64,000 bases of DNA from Yamagishiella unicocca (GCA_003116995.1 BDSL01000023.1:1-64000); one strand, 5' to 3'. Counted from the stretch's first letter, positions 38,201-50,700 are shown. The notes: a model not told the origin generated them from the sequence alone. Program-made: numbers and translations.

Positions 38201-41004
38201 CTTCATCGTGACGGGCTTCGTGCGCCAGCCGCCAACGACGGGGCCGGGGGCAGCTGCGGGGTCCAAGGCCGCCGGGGCGGCGGCGGCGGCCGAGCCCTCC
38301 GAGGGTGAGGGCTGGCGGGCCAGTCGGCGCGACGTGGTGAACCTCATCCAGCGCAACGGGGGAACCCTCATGGACGACCTGCCGCAGCCCGCGGCGCAAG
38401 CAGCAGCTGCAGCCGGTGGGGGCGGGCCCGGGGCAGGTGGGGGCCGCGGCACCGGCACCGCTTCGCCCAGCGGCCGCTCCCCTGGTGCCGCTGGTGGTGG
38501 TGGTGGCGGTGGTGGTGGCGGCCCCTGTGCTGCGAGGCAGCTGCCAGATGTGGTGCTGGCGGACTGCGCGGATCGCCGCACTTGCAAGCTGCTGGGGCCG
38601 CTAGCGCGGGGGGTGCCGGTGCTGTCCGCCCGCTGGCTGAGGGACAGTGTGGCGGCGGCCAGGTTCCTGGACCCGGCGGTGCGGCCGCAGGGGGAGCACA
38701 TGCTGCACCCGCCCAGGCCGCACCTGCTGGACGCAGGGGTGTTTGCGGGTGGGTGCGTGGGTGGGTGGGTGGGTGGGTGGGTGGCTGATTGGACGGGTGG
38801 TTGCGTGCCTGATTTGGTGGGTGGGTGGGATCAGCCGCGATCAGCTGCATGTACTCTCACGTCCTACTCTGCCACACACTGGTTCTCCCCTCAGTTCCAA
38901 ACCCATGCTTCCCCCCCTCACCCCCCCTCCTCCCCCTCTTCCCCCTCCTTCCCGCTCCGGCCCGGCCTCAGGGGTGCGGGTGTTCCTGGCGGGCGAGTCG
39001 GCCTTCCGCTCCACCTTCGGTCGGGTGCTAGCCATGGCCGGAGCCCTCATCATGGAGCAGTGGGAGACGGCGCTGCCGGGGCCGCCGGGGGTGAGTCAGC
39101 GAGAGCCGGACGTGGTTGCGGCTCCTCCCGCTCTGCACCCCCTCCCTCCTTCCCTCCGCCCTGGCCTCCCTGATCCAACCCTCGGAGGTGCGACCAACAA
39201 TCACACCTCTCTCTTACACCCAAAACCCAAATCAAAAACCCAAAACACCCCTTTCTCTTGCCCCACCCCCCCTCCGCCCTCCACCCCTCCCGCAGGCTGG
39301 CAGCTTTGTGATGGAGGCCGCAGTGGACCTGGTGGTGGTGGACTCGGACGGCGCAGCGGCACCCGGAGCAGGACAGGGGCCGGGGGCCGCCTCGGCCGCC
39401 ACCGCTCACCGGCTGCGGTCCGGCACTGCGGCGCTGCGTCGAGCTGTGCGGTCGCTGTCCATACCCGTGGTGGACAAGGAGTGGGCGGTGGCGGTCATCC
39501 TGCGAGGGGCCTTGCCGCCGGGATTTGCGCCGGTCTGCCGCCGGGGGTCGCAGGGGCCAGCAGGGGCGGGTGCAGGGGCGGGTGCAGGGGCGGGTGCTGG
39601 GGTGCAGCAGCAGCGGGCGGGGGCTGAGGGACTGCCTGTCGGTCAGGAGCCGGCGACGGCAGCTGGTGCTGCAGGAGCCACCAGCCCTGCTGCTGGGGGG
39701 GGGGCGGCAGTGGGCCCGGTGTCTGGCCAGCGCAGTCCCCCGGCCCGCCAGCAGCAGCAGCCGCCAGCTGGTCAGTCCGCAGGGCCCCAGCGCGGGAAGC
39801 CTCAGCGAGGGAAGGGGGGGCCAGGGCAGCAGGACGTGGGGGCGGGGGCGGGGGAGGCAGCCCCGGAGTCCCCCACGAAGGCCACGAGGTCGACACCTGA
39901 GGCCGCCAAGCAGCAGCAGCAGCAGCAGCAGCAGCAGACCACATCGCGTCGCCGGCAGCTGGCTGCGGGAGGGGGAGGGGCAGGTGCATGTGGCGGAGGG
40001 GGAGGTGCGGCCGCGCAGTCGCCGGTGGCGGCCGGAGGGGGCCTCGCCCCTGGAGCACCTCCTCCGGATGCTTGCGCTGGGAACACGGCCACGGCTGCTG
40101 CAGCCGCTCAACAGCAACACCAGCAGCAAAACCAGCAGCAGCCTCAACCCTGGCAGCAGAGGCTGGAGCAGGAGCAGCCCTGCGGGGTCTTCATCCGCTG
40201 GCTGGCAGCGCCGCCCGACAGCACCGCGGCGGCGGCTGGCCCACCGCACGGCCCCTGCAGCGGCCTCCGGAGGTACCCCGGGTTCGTGCGGTGCCGCTCA
40301 GCGGGGGGTGGGCTGGCCAGCGGGGGGGAGGGGGGGGGAGAGGGGGGGGAGGTGGTGCGGCTGGGCGACGTGGTGGAGGTGGCGCCACTGCCTGGGCAGG
40401 CGGCCCCGCCGGTGCTGCTGCTGGAGGAGCTGTGGGAGGAGAGCGGCGGGGCGGGAGGCAGCGGAGTGCAGCGGCTGGCGTCCGGGAGGCGGCTGCTGCG
40501 GTCCGAGGTGGGGGGGAGGAGCTGGGGGCGGAGGGGAAGGGAGGGGGTTGCAGTAGGCAGGGGGGCAGGGGGTGCAGGCGCAGTCTGCTGTTCGCCACCA
40601 CTGGTGCCATTGGTCTGCTGAGCGTGGCCAACAGCTCGGAGTACGCGCCCCTCCTTTCTCCTGTCACTCACCACCCGCCCCGCCCCCGGCTCCCCCCGCC
40701 CCCGCCCCCGCCCCCGCCCCCGCCCCGGCAGGAGACCCCCTTCCACATGGCTCCCTGCCCGCACCCGCACCTCTACCGCACCGCATTCCGCAGCGAGCGC
40801 CTGCCCCTAGAGGCGCTGCAGCGCAGACTGGCGGTGTACAACAGCGCAGCGGCTGCACCCCCGCCAGCGGCGGCGACGACGGCGGGACCGTCGGCCGGAG
40901 CTCCCCCCCTGCCGCGGTTCGTTTGTCAGTTTTCGTACGACCACCTCGCAATGTCGCTAGGCATGGTGCCCCCGACCGAACAGCTGCAGCCGCCGGTGCA
41001 GTAA
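27252..41004 (+). CDS. giant low-complexity protein with 53BP1-like tandem BRCT and C-terminal BAH-like domain, about 3749 aa
   Basis: Probable nuclear chromatin/DNA-damage scaffold. Exons: 27252-27416 (tentative first exon), 27649-31000, 31338-31462, 31743-31934, 32398-33432, 33646-37097, 37424-38748, 38972-39090, 39296-40507 and 40732-41004. From 27649 on, every phase closes to the TAA; the first exon fits in phase but its start is a guess. The first three-quarters is Ala/Gly/Gln/Pro/His-rich with poly-Asp/Glu patches and basic runs. BRCT1 (about residues 3028-3205) opens GVFGGVSFIVTGF and carries PDVVLADCADRRT and GVPVLSARWLRDS with the conserved Trp. BRCT2 (about 3216-3335) has VRVFLAGESAF, FVMEAAVDLVVVD and LSIPVVDKEWAVAVI. 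Order, spacing and the wording around each Trp resemble the 53BP1/Crb2 pair. After a Gln-rich linker comes a BAH-like stretch: RLGDVVEVAP, LLLEELWEE, then ETPF...HLYRTAFRSERLPLEAL. No Tudor domain was seen. The protein identity is inference; the BRCT pair is the firmest part. Confidence 0.8.
31953..32230 (+). repeat. intronic 11-bp minisatellite (GAAGGAGGGGT), about 25 copies
   Basis: About 25 head-to-tail copies of an 11-bp purine-rich unit fill most of the intron between the exons ending at 31934 and starting at 32398 of the giant BRCT gene. Variants are GGAGGAGGGGT, AAAGGAGGGGT and one ACAGAGGGGT. One strand is almost entirely G and A, so it could form unusual DNA or RNA structure. Confidence 0.95.
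35850..35907 (+). repeat. 18-bp coding tandem repeat (VPPTAA x3)
   Basis: Three near-identical 18-bp units (CCCCCCACCGCCGCGGTC and variants) in the long exon of the giant gene encode three VPPTAA repeats followed by V. The unit is in frame, so it is a length-polymorphism candidate without frame loss. Confidence 0.9.
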
Positions 41005-41371
41005 TCCGTGATCAGTGCCCTGGGGTGTAGAACAGCGCATGAGTTGTTGTGGAACTTATTTTCTTGTGCTTGTCCGGTACTGTACGCTGTTGGCTTGGTG
41101 TGCGAGTGTATATCTAACATTCTAACTTGTCATGTTGCGCCCAGCTGTGACGCGGCCATCCCGCGGGAGTGAGTGGAAGCCCGAGTGGGAGCCGCACAGC
41201 TGCTCGGCTGGACTGTGAATTGCGGCCTACACGTGCCACAGTAGGGCGGCAGGGTGCCATCGTTGTGGTGGTGAGACAGTGAGAGTGGTGGTGATAGGTT
41301 GGTGTGACTGCTATCCACTTCCTAATACTGGCGAGGTCGCAAGAGCGAGGGGGCTCTTGTCAGGGAGGGAG
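41005..41371. other. 3' flank of the giant gene up to the triplication
   Basis: This short spacer holds the 3' UTR of the plus-strand BRCT/BAH gene. No exact TGTAA was found here; TGTAG, TGTAC and TGTAT variants occur at about 41026, 41090 and 41107. The transcript could therefore end at a variant signal or continue into the repeated block. Confidence 0.5.
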
Positions 41372-43511
41372 AGGGACTGAGGGCGCGCAGCGTCGAGTGG
41401 AGCAGTGAGGAGGGGAGGAGGGGAGGAGCTCAGCTGTTACAGGGGCTCCGGCCACCCCTCCCTCGAGCGAAACCTGAGCGTGACGTACCACGTCACAAGG
41501 GGTGATGTTTGCCGCAACGTACGCGATCTGTGGGGCGGGGCACTGGTTCCGCCGTGGTCGACTGGTGGCATCTGGGAAACGAGGATGGAGCCGCATCTTG
41601 CAGCGACAGGGATGAACTTGCGGTTGGAGGGAAGAGTCCGGAAATCCCCGCTATTCGGCCAGCAGCTGCGGTGCGGCAGGGCCCAGACACACAGTCCGAA
41701 GCTCCAGAGTTACAAGTCCGCTAGCTGCGAGGCGTTAAGACGGCAGCCACGTCACGACCTTCATTGGAAACCCTCTCTCCTGACCTACCTACCCACAAGG
41801 CCCCCCAACGAAACAAATTAATACTGCAGGTGGCACCGGGACGCCTAAGGACCGCCCCACGAGGTGCTCACCCGCGCGACCCCCTATTCGGTCCGGCAGC
41901 ACAGGGCACGATGCACACGTGCCGCCGTGATGCATCCTTCGCACCTACCACACCCTGCTGCAGCACCCGCCTTTACGAGAAGGTAGGTGGGGGGGTTCGA
42001 CCCGGGCTGATGCCCGCCCGCAGACCGCCTGCTCCCCTCCGCCATGCGCGAAGCAGCTCAACCCTCCACCCACAGCCCAGCAGATGCAAAGTGGACCCCT
42101 CCCCTCCGTCCCGAGCCAAGGTTCCAACATACGGTATTAGGGTATCGTCCCCTGCACACACTTGCATTGTGGGTTCGTCGAGGTCACACACGCAAGGCAA
42201 CGCACTCAGGTCCACCGCGGTTAAGTCGGGCGTAAGCGACCCGTGAGCGCTGCCCTTTATTCGCTCACGGATTGTACTTGCAGCAGCCCACAAGGTTTGC
42301 CGAGGGGGCAACATCCCCTCCCGGCCCCAAACACAGCAGCAGCAGCTCAAGTTCTCGTCCTCAATGACGGTCAACCAAGCAGGCAGCGAACGCACCCCTT
42401 GTGTCACCGGGACCAGCCAACCGACACCAAACGCAATAAGCACACACACACGCACCCCAGAACGGCTACTCTCCAGCCGCGGCCTCGTCCAGCCACCTGG
42501 GCCGCCGCCTCTGGCGACCCGAGTCCGCACCACCTGACTGCCGATTGCGTGCAAGTTGACTCGCCTGCGAGCTACCTAGCTGCTGCCACCGCATATAGTC
42601 ACAGTCCCGTGCCCGGCACGGTCTCAGCCCTGACCGGCGCACATAGTCCCCAGCCACGAATACTGGGCAGCTCCTTGGCCAGCGGCCACACACCCTCTTT
42701 ACCCTGGGCGCGTGAGGTCTTCCTGGTGCGAGTGCGATCACACACCGACGCGGTAGTCCAGGTCTAATTCGAAGTAGCATGATGTTCAGATGTCATAAAG
42801 CGAATAAGTAGAAGCACGCGCGCGCACGCCCAGAGCACAGCACGGGGTAGCGGACCCCACTGAGGGAGCCACTGTACCACACGCCACTGAAGCAACCTCA
42901 CGGGCCTGGCCCCCATCCACGAGTGGTGGCAGTGGCTGCGGCGGCCATACGGTAGTAGCAAGAACGCAGCAGAGCTGCTGCACGCATATTTGTTCAGTTG
43001 GGAACACAACACGGACACAAGTGCACGCACCTCCTCAACAGCGAAGCTCACGATGCACGACAGTGGGAGAGGAGGCGGCAGCGCAGGCCAGCTCCTCCAC
43101 GCTTTCTCCTCAACACACACACACAGGAGCTGCCAACGGGGCGCCCACCGACCTCCCTACTCGTCTCGACCTCCCTACTCTACGCCCTCCACGCCTTATG
43201 AGACTGTACCACACCCTGTCGCCCCGGCTGCCGCTACGAGGGCCTGCTGGAGGCGCCGCTGGTGGTGGCGGCCGCCACACTGGAGCCGTCCCACGAGCCC
43301 ACCCCCAGCACCACTGCCAGCTCTTGCAAGCCGCCCGCTGGCGGGCCATCATTGCCGGACAGCTGCTGAGACTGCTGCTGCTGCAGCGCCTCAGCATGCC
43401 GCAGGAGCTGCTGCTGTCGGTCATGGTCGTCGATGGCAACTTGCGTGAGAGCCTGGCCGGGCACGACAGAACGCGAACATGTCAGCAATTGCGACAAACA
43501 CATACACGTGA
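41372..43511. repeat. tandem triplication, copy 1 (2140 bp)
   Basis: This is the leftmost of three adjacent 2140-bp units that appear identical in base sequence and in all translated frames compared. The left breakpoint is after GGAGGGAG at 41371. Read on the minus strand, the unit carries part of an intron, the terminal exon of the coiled-coil protein gene to the right, and about 1.8 kb of sequence beyond that gene's stop codon. The longest other open frames (160, 174 and 193 codons) show no protein-like features. Confidence 0.95.
43234..43452 (-). pseudogene. orphan copy (1) of the coiled-coil gene terminal exon
   Basis: An exact copy of the 73-codon terminal exon (ALTQVAIDDHDRQQQLLRHA onwards, ending SSRPS and stop) with its upstream acceptor intact. 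It sits 4280 bp further from exon 13 than the nearest copy. It has no start of its own. It could serve as an alternative terminal exon giving the same protein, or simply be an unused duplicate. Confidence 0.75.
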
Positions 43512-45651
43512 AGGGACTGAGGGCGCGCAGCGTCGAGTGGAGCAGTGAGGAGGGGAGGAGGGGAGGAGCTCAGCTGTTACAGGGGCTCCGGCCACCCCTC
43601 CCTCGAGCGAAACCTGAGCGTGACGTACCACGTCACAAGGGGTGATGTTTGCCGCAACGTACGCGATCTGTGGGGCGGGGCACTGGTTCCGCCGTGGTCG
43701 ACTGGTGGCATCTGGGAAACGAGGATGGAGCCGCATCTTGCAGCGACAGGGATGAACTTGCGGTTGGAGGGAAGAGTCCGGAAATCCCCGCTATTCGGCC
43801 AGCAGCTGCGGTGCGGCAGGGCCCAGACACACAGTCCGAAGCTCCAGAGTTACAAGTCCGCTAGCTGCGAGGCGTTAAGACGGCAGCCACGTCACGACCT
43901 TCATTGGAAACCCTCTCTCCTGACCTACCTACCCACAAGGCCCCCCAACGAAACAAATTAATACTGCAGGTGGCACCGGGACGCCTAAGGACCGCCCCAC
44001 GAGGTGCTCACCCGCGCGACCCCCTATTCGGTCCGGCAGCACAGGGCACGATGCACACGTGCCGCCGTGATGCATCCTTCGCACCTACCACACCCTGCTG
44101 CAGCACCCGCCTTTACGAGAAGGTAGGTGGGGGGGTTCGACCCGGGCTGATGCCCGCCCGCAGACCGCCTGCTCCCCTCCGCCATGCGCGAAGCAGCTCA
44201 ACCCTCCACCCACAGCCCAGCAGATGCAAAGTGGACCCCTCCCCTCCGTCCCGAGCCAAGGTTCCAACATACGGTATTAGGGTATCGTCCCCTGCACACA
44301 CTTGCATTGTGGGTTCGTCGAGGTCACACACGCAAGGCAACGCACTCAGGTCCACCGCGGTTAAGTCGGGCGTAAGCGACCCGTGAGCGCTGCCCTTTAT
44401 TCGCTCACGGATTGTACTTGCAGCAGCCCACAAGGTTTGCCGAGGGGGCAACATCCCCTCCCGGCCCCAAACACAGCAGCAGCAGCTCAAGTTCTCGTCC
44501 TCAATGACGGTCAACCAAGCAGGCAGCGAACGCACCCCTTGTGTCACCGGGACCAGCCAACCGACACCAAACGCAATAAGCACACACACACGCACCCCAG
44601 AACGGCTACTCTCCAGCCGCGGCCTCGTCCAGCCACCTGGGCCGCCGCCTCTGGCGACCCGAGTCCGCACCACCTGACTGCCGATTGCGTGCAAGTTGAC
44701 TCGCCTGCGAGCTACCTAGCTGCTGCCACCGCATATAGTCACAGTCCCGTGCCCGGCACGGTCTCAGCCCTGACCGGCGCACATAGTCCCCAGCCACGAA
44801 TACTGGGCAGCTCCTTGGCCAGCGGCCACACACCCTCTTTACCCTGGGCGCGTGAGGTCTTCCTGGTGCGAGTGCGATCACACACCGACGCGGTAGTCCA
44901 GGTCTAATTCGAAGTAGCATGATGTTCAGATGTCATAAAGCGAATAAGTAGAAGCACGCGCGCGCACGCCCAGAGCACAGCACGGGGTAGCGGACCCCAC
45001 TGAGGGAGCCACTGTACCACACGCCACTGAAGCAACCTCACGGGCCTGGCCCCCATCCACGAGTGGTGGCAGTGGCTGCGGCGGCCATACGGTAGTAGCA
45101 AGAACGCAGCAGAGCTGCTGCACGCATATTTGTTCAGTTGGGAACACAACACGGACACAAGTGCACGCACCTCCTCAACAGCGAAGCTCACGATGCACGA
45201 CAGTGGGAGAGGAGGCGGCAGCGCAGGCCAGCTCCTCCACGCTTTCTCCTCAACACACACACACAGGAGCTGCCAACGGGGCGCCCACCGACCTCCCTAC
45301 TCGTCTCGACCTCCCTACTCTACGCCCTCCACGCCTTATGAGACTGTACCACACCCTGTCGCCCCGGCTGCCGCTACGAGGGCCTGCTGGAGGCGCCGCT
45401 GGTGGTGGCGGCCGCCACACTGGAGCCGTCCCACGAGCCCACCCCCAGCACCACTGCCAGCTCTTGCAAGCCGCCCGCTGGCGGGCCATCATTGCCGGAC
45501 AGCTGCTGAGACTGCTGCTGCTGCAGCGCCTCAGCATGCCGCAGGAGCTGCTGCTGTCGGTCATGGTCGTCGATGGCAACTTGCGTGAGAGCCTGGCCGG
45601 GCACGACAGAACGCGAACATGTCAGCAATTGCGACAAACACATACACGTGA
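43512..45651. repeat. tandem triplication, copy 2 (2140 bp)
   Basis: The middle unit. Its junctions with copies 1 and 3 both read CACGTGAAGGGACTGAG, joining the right end of one unit to the left end of the next. No base difference from copies 1 or 3 was noticed. Confidence 0.95.
45374..45592 (-). pseudogene. orphan copy (2) of the coiled-coil gene terminal exon
   Basis: Identical to the functional terminal exon at 47514-47732 and to the copy at 43234-43452, with the same acceptor and stop. It lies downstream of the gene on the transcribed strand, so a read-through pre-mRNA could splice to it. Confidence 0.75.
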
Positions 45652-47791
45652 AGGGACTGAGGGCGCGCAGCGTCGAGTGGAGCAGTGAGGAGGGGAGGAG
45701 GGGAGGAGCTCAGCTGTTACAGGGGCTCCGGCCACCCCTCCCTCGAGCGAAACCTGAGCGTGACGTACCACGTCACAAGGGGTGATGTTTGCCGCAACGT
45801 ACGCGATCTGTGGGGCGGGGCACTGGTTCCGCCGTGGTCGACTGGTGGCATCTGGGAAACGAGGATGGAGCCGCATCTTGCAGCGACAGGGATGAACTTG
45901 CGGTTGGAGGGAAGAGTCCGGAAATCCCCGCTATTCGGCCAGCAGCTGCGGTGCGGCAGGGCCCAGACACACAGTCCGAAGCTCCAGAGTTACAAGTCCG
46001 CTAGCTGCGAGGCGTTAAGACGGCAGCCACGTCACGACCTTCATTGGAAACCCTCTCTCCTGACCTACCTACCCACAAGGCCCCCCAACGAAACAAATTA
46101 ATACTGCAGGTGGCACCGGGACGCCTAAGGACCGCCCCACGAGGTGCTCACCCGCGCGACCCCCTATTCGGTCCGGCAGCACAGGGCACGATGCACACGT
46201 GCCGCCGTGATGCATCCTTCGCACCTACCACACCCTGCTGCAGCACCCGCCTTTACGAGAAGGTAGGTGGGGGGGTTCGACCCGGGCTGATGCCCGCCCG
46301 CAGACCGCCTGCTCCCCTCCGCCATGCGCGAAGCAGCTCAACCCTCCACCCACAGCCCAGCAGATGCAAAGTGGACCCCTCCCCTCCGTCCCGAGCCAAG
46401 GTTCCAACATACGGTATTAGGGTATCGTCCCCTGCACACACTTGCATTGTGGGTTCGTCGAGGTCACACACGCAAGGCAACGCACTCAGGTCCACCGCGG
46501 TTAAGTCGGGCGTAAGCGACCCGTGAGCGCTGCCCTTTATTCGCTCACGGATTGTACTTGCAGCAGCCCACAAGGTTTGCCGAGGGGGCAACATCCCCTC
46601 CCGGCCCCAAACACAGCAGCAGCAGCTCAAGTTCTCGTCCTCAATGACGGTCAACCAAGCAGGCAGCGAACGCACCCCTTGTGTCACCGGGACCAGCCAA
46701 CCGACACCAAACGCAATAAGCACACACACACGCACCCCAGAACGGCTACTCTCCAGCCGCGGCCTCGTCCAGCCACCTGGGCCGCCGCCTCTGGCGACCC
46801 GAGTCCGCACCACCTGACTGCCGATTGCGTGCAAGTTGACTCGCCTGCGAGCTACCTAGCTGCTGCCACCGCATATAGTCACAGTCCCGTGCCCGGCACG
46901 GTCTCAGCCCTGACCGGCGCACATAGTCCCCAGCCACGAATACTGGGCAGCTCCTTGGCCAGCGGCCACACACCCTCTTTACCCTGGGCGCGTGAGGTCT
47001 TCCTGGTGCGAGTGCGATCACACACCGACGCGGTAGTCCAGGTCTAATTCGAAGTAGCATGATGTTCAGATGTCATAAAGCGAATAAGTAGAAGCACGCG
47101 CGCGCACGCCCAGAGCACAGCACGGGGTAGCGGACCCCACTGAGGGAGCCACTGTACCACACGCCACTGAAGCAACCTCACGGGCCTGGCCCCCATCCAC
47201 GAGTGGTGGCAGTGGCTGCGGCGGCCATACGGTAGTAGCAAGAACGCAGCAGAGCTGCTGCACGCATATTTGTTCAGTTGGGAACACAACACGGACACAA
47301 GTGCACGCACCTCCTCAACAGCGAAGCTCACGATGCACGACAGTGGGAGAGGAGGCGGCAGCGCAGGCCAGCTCCTCCACGCTTTCTCCTCAACACACAC
47401 ACACAGGAGCTGCCAACGGGGCGCCCACCGACCTCCCTACTCGTCTCGACCTCCCTACTCTACGCCCTCCACGCCTTATGAGACTGTACCACACCCTGTC
47501 GCCCCGGCTGCCGCTACGAGGGCCTGCTGGAGGCGCCGCTGGTGGTGGCGGCCGCCACACTGGAGCCGTCCCACGAGCCCACCCCCAGCACCACTGCCAG
47601 CTCTTGCAAGCCGCCCGCTGGCGGGCCATCATTGCCGGACAGCTGCTGAGACTGCTGCTGCTGCAGCGCCTCAGCATGCCGCAGGAGCTGCTGCTGTCGG
47701 TCATGGTCGTCGATGGCAACTTGCGTGAGAGCCTGGCCGGGCACGACAGAACGCGAACATGTCAGCAATTGCGACAAACACATACACGTGA
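45652..47791. repeat. tandem triplication, copy 3 (2140 bp)
   Basis: The rightmost unit, connected to the intact gene. Its right end lies inside the last intron of the coiled-coil gene. Left and right unique flanks share only AGG at the breakpoint, a 3-bp microhomology. A minus-strand TGTAA at 45990-45994 is a possible poly(A) signal about 1.5 kb after the stop. Confidence 0.95.
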
Positions 47792-50700
47792 AGGCCTGTT
47801 CACACCCAACCGCTCTTCGGACGCAGGGCAGGACGTACAACCCATTTCCTGGATCACCAGCAGCCGAGGCCCAACACCACCTCCACGCACACGTTCCCCC
47901 CTCACCTGCATGTCGCGCAGCTCCTGCTCCAGCAGCGAGAACCGCGCCAGCTCCTCGTCGACCTCCTCTCCGGGGGCTTCCCTCGCGCCTGCTGCGCCGC
48001 CGCCCTCCGCCACCTGCCGCAGCAGCTGCGCCTGCACGTCCAGGGCGGCGTCCGCTGCCAGGCGGAGGTGCTGCAGGTGCTGCTGCAGGTCGCGGCGCTC
48101 CGCCTCCGCCACATGCGCCGAGTGGGCCTCGTCCGCGGCCGCGGCGATGCCCGCTGCTGCCAGCGCGAAGGCCGAGGGGTCCAGCGACGCGGCGCGGCTG
48201 CCAGTACTCCGGCTAACCATGCGGCCGCCCATGCTGTTCCTGCAGCGTTTGCGGGTGTGTTGATTGTTGTGTATGTGACCGCATGCGCCGCCAGCAACAA
48301 TCAGCTCAGTTCGACACCGCGGCCACGTACGCCTGTTCCCCCCTTCCAACAAGCCCGCCCTCTGCAAGCCTACCGGTTGGGATTGAGCTGCGGCTGGAAG
48401 GTGCAGCCCACCAGGCCCGCCTCGTCCTGCTTGCGCCGCAGCATCTCCAGCCGCTCTGCCGTCTTGGCCGCCACTCGGTGCAGCAGCTCAAAGGTGGAGG
48501 AGGTGTCGGGGCGGCTCTTCGCGGCAAGCGCTCGCGAGCGCGCGTTGATGGCCGGTCGGAAGCTGTGCGAGGGCGCCTGCTTGGCGGGCGGCGAGGGGAC
48601 GAGGTAGGCCCGCGGGCCCCGCCGCAGCCTCAGCGCCTCCTCCATGCAGCTCATGAACATCTCGATGCTCAGCGGCGGGCAGGGGCACGACAGCGGCCCG
48701 CCGCAGCCGGGTGCCGCCAGGACATGCTGCTGCTGCTGCGGGCTGGTGGTGGCATAGGCGGACGCGGTGGTGGAGCCGGAGGGCGCTGGTCGCGGCCCGC
48801 CGTCACCGCTGGGGCTGCCGGTGTGGGTACCGGACGCCATCCGCTGCTCCTCGTTGCTGTGTGGGGGCAGGGCGACAGGGACCATGGGGGGGGGAGGTTC
48901 AAGAAGATGCAACACAGTGCAGCGGGCTCACCGCACTGAGGGACCCGAGCCACATTGTGGCGACCAGGTCGTGGCCGGGAAGGCTGCGAGGGCCGTCATG
49001 GAGCCGGCAGCACCGCACCGCCCCGCTCACAACGTGCTGCCCGGCCCGACTTCACGGTCACGGCAGCTGCCTGCCTGCGCCGTAACCCTACTCACGTGAG
49101 CATGAGGCCGTTGGCCCGCGCCCACACGTCCGCCGCCGCCTCCACGTCCAGCAGCACCTCGCTGTCCAGGTTGTCCACCCGCGGGTGCCGGCTGGGCTCC
49201 ACGTCGGGCTCCACCAACGGCGGGGAGCGGCCCAGCGCCGCCAGCAGGTCCAGCGAGTTGGCGCCCTCCTCGTCCAGGTACTCGAAGATTTGGCGGAAGC
49301 GCTTCAGCTTGAGGTCCGTGAACATGCGCTGGCTCACGACTGGGTGAGTCGGAGGCGGGGTGGGGCAGGGCGAGGTGGCCGTGAGGCGGTGCGGTTGGGG
49401 AGATTCCAGGTGGACCAGCGCGTTCCGGCATCACGGGAACCCGACCCACACGACCTGCGCCCTTTGCCCGGGAGCAGCTCCTGCATTGAGGCCAGGGCAC
49501 TCACCGGTTGTGTGGCTGCGAGTCGCTTCTTCCTCCGCGGCACGCCGCTCCGCCTCCTCCGCCGCTGCTCGCTTTGCGGCCAGGTCCTGCGCTGTGCGGT
49601 ACAGGTGTTCGCCGATGTGGCCGCCGCGCCGGTTGTTCCGGGCGTGCCCGATGCCGCCTCGCGGACCGCGCCCGATCTCCGGCTGGAAGAGCGGCCTCTG
49701 CGTGACGGGGTCGATGGGACCGTACAGCACCTGGCGTGCGGCTTCCAGCTTCGCCTGAGTACCAGAGGCGGGGCCGTAACAGTGATTCATTGAGGGTATT
49801 CGTGTGTCGCGTGCCGGGTACCGGCGAATGGAGGTCAAGGGCGAGTGGTATCGGAAGCGCGGCAGCGCCGCAAAACCTCCGCCATGCCAGGCAGGCCTGC
49901 AGCCGGGTTGCCCACCTGCTTGCGCTCCGCCTCAGCGTACAGCCGCGCCACCACCGGCGGCATCTGCGGGCCTGCCCCTTGTGTGCTGGTGGAGGCGGTG
50001 GATGCCATGGGCCCTGGGGTGCCGCTGCCGGTGCTGTGATGCTGTGGCTTGACCTTATCCCAGCTCCGTCGGAGGTACTCCATGGCACGAGCGTCCTTGT
50101 TGACCTGGCAGCAGCGAAGGGGACGCAGCAGGCGGTCAGACAGGCGGGACCCAGCATCGCCCATGTCTTCCACAACGAGACAGGTCCCAGCGCAGCGCTC
50201 CTTGTTGTGTAGGTCCACTGCTGGCGCGATCCACCCCCCTGCTGACGGGACAGATGTCACCGCACCCACCAACACGCACCTGGGGCTGGAACGTGACCCC
50301 GTCCGGGTACCAGCGCTGCAGCTCCTCCATCCTGCGGGGGGACGCAGGCGGCGAGGAGGCGGAGTCAGGGCCCGCCACAAAGGGGCGGGCGAATAACACG
50401 AGCTGGGAGGCGGCGAGCGGGCACCGGCCGCACACCCTCCACCAACCACGCATGGTCCCTTTCCCCTTACGCACTTAGATTGGCGGCGCAGGGCGTCCGC
50501 AAAGAGCTGCTCGTGGTGGGTTATGTTGAGGACCTGTCGCGCGGGGAGGAGTGGGGGGCAATCACGAGGGTTCAGGACGGTGAGGCGGAGGCATGAAGCA
50601 CCGTGGGCTACGGGTCTCAAGAGAGACGGCTTCTGCGTGTTGGTCTATTGGTTGCCGCTGACAGCGCGCACATGAGAGCTGCACTACTAAGGTCCGCATC

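Noticed and set aside
28356..40770. Many long minus-strand frames (up to 431 codons) opposite the BRCT/BAH gene
   Set aside because: They are poly-Arg/Pro/Ala/Leu mirrors of GCC, GCA and CTG-type repeats on the coding strand, with no motifs or splice logic.
41405..42767. Open frames of 138, 160, 174 and 193 codons inside each 2140-bp unit
   Set aside because: They overlap on both strands, lack recognisable features, and lie in what is most simply the 3' flank of the coiled-coil gene.
41372..47791. Triplication as a transposon or LTR array
   Set aside because: No terminal repeats, no target-site duplication, no mobile-element protein, and the right end falls inside an intron of a host gene whose exon is included.
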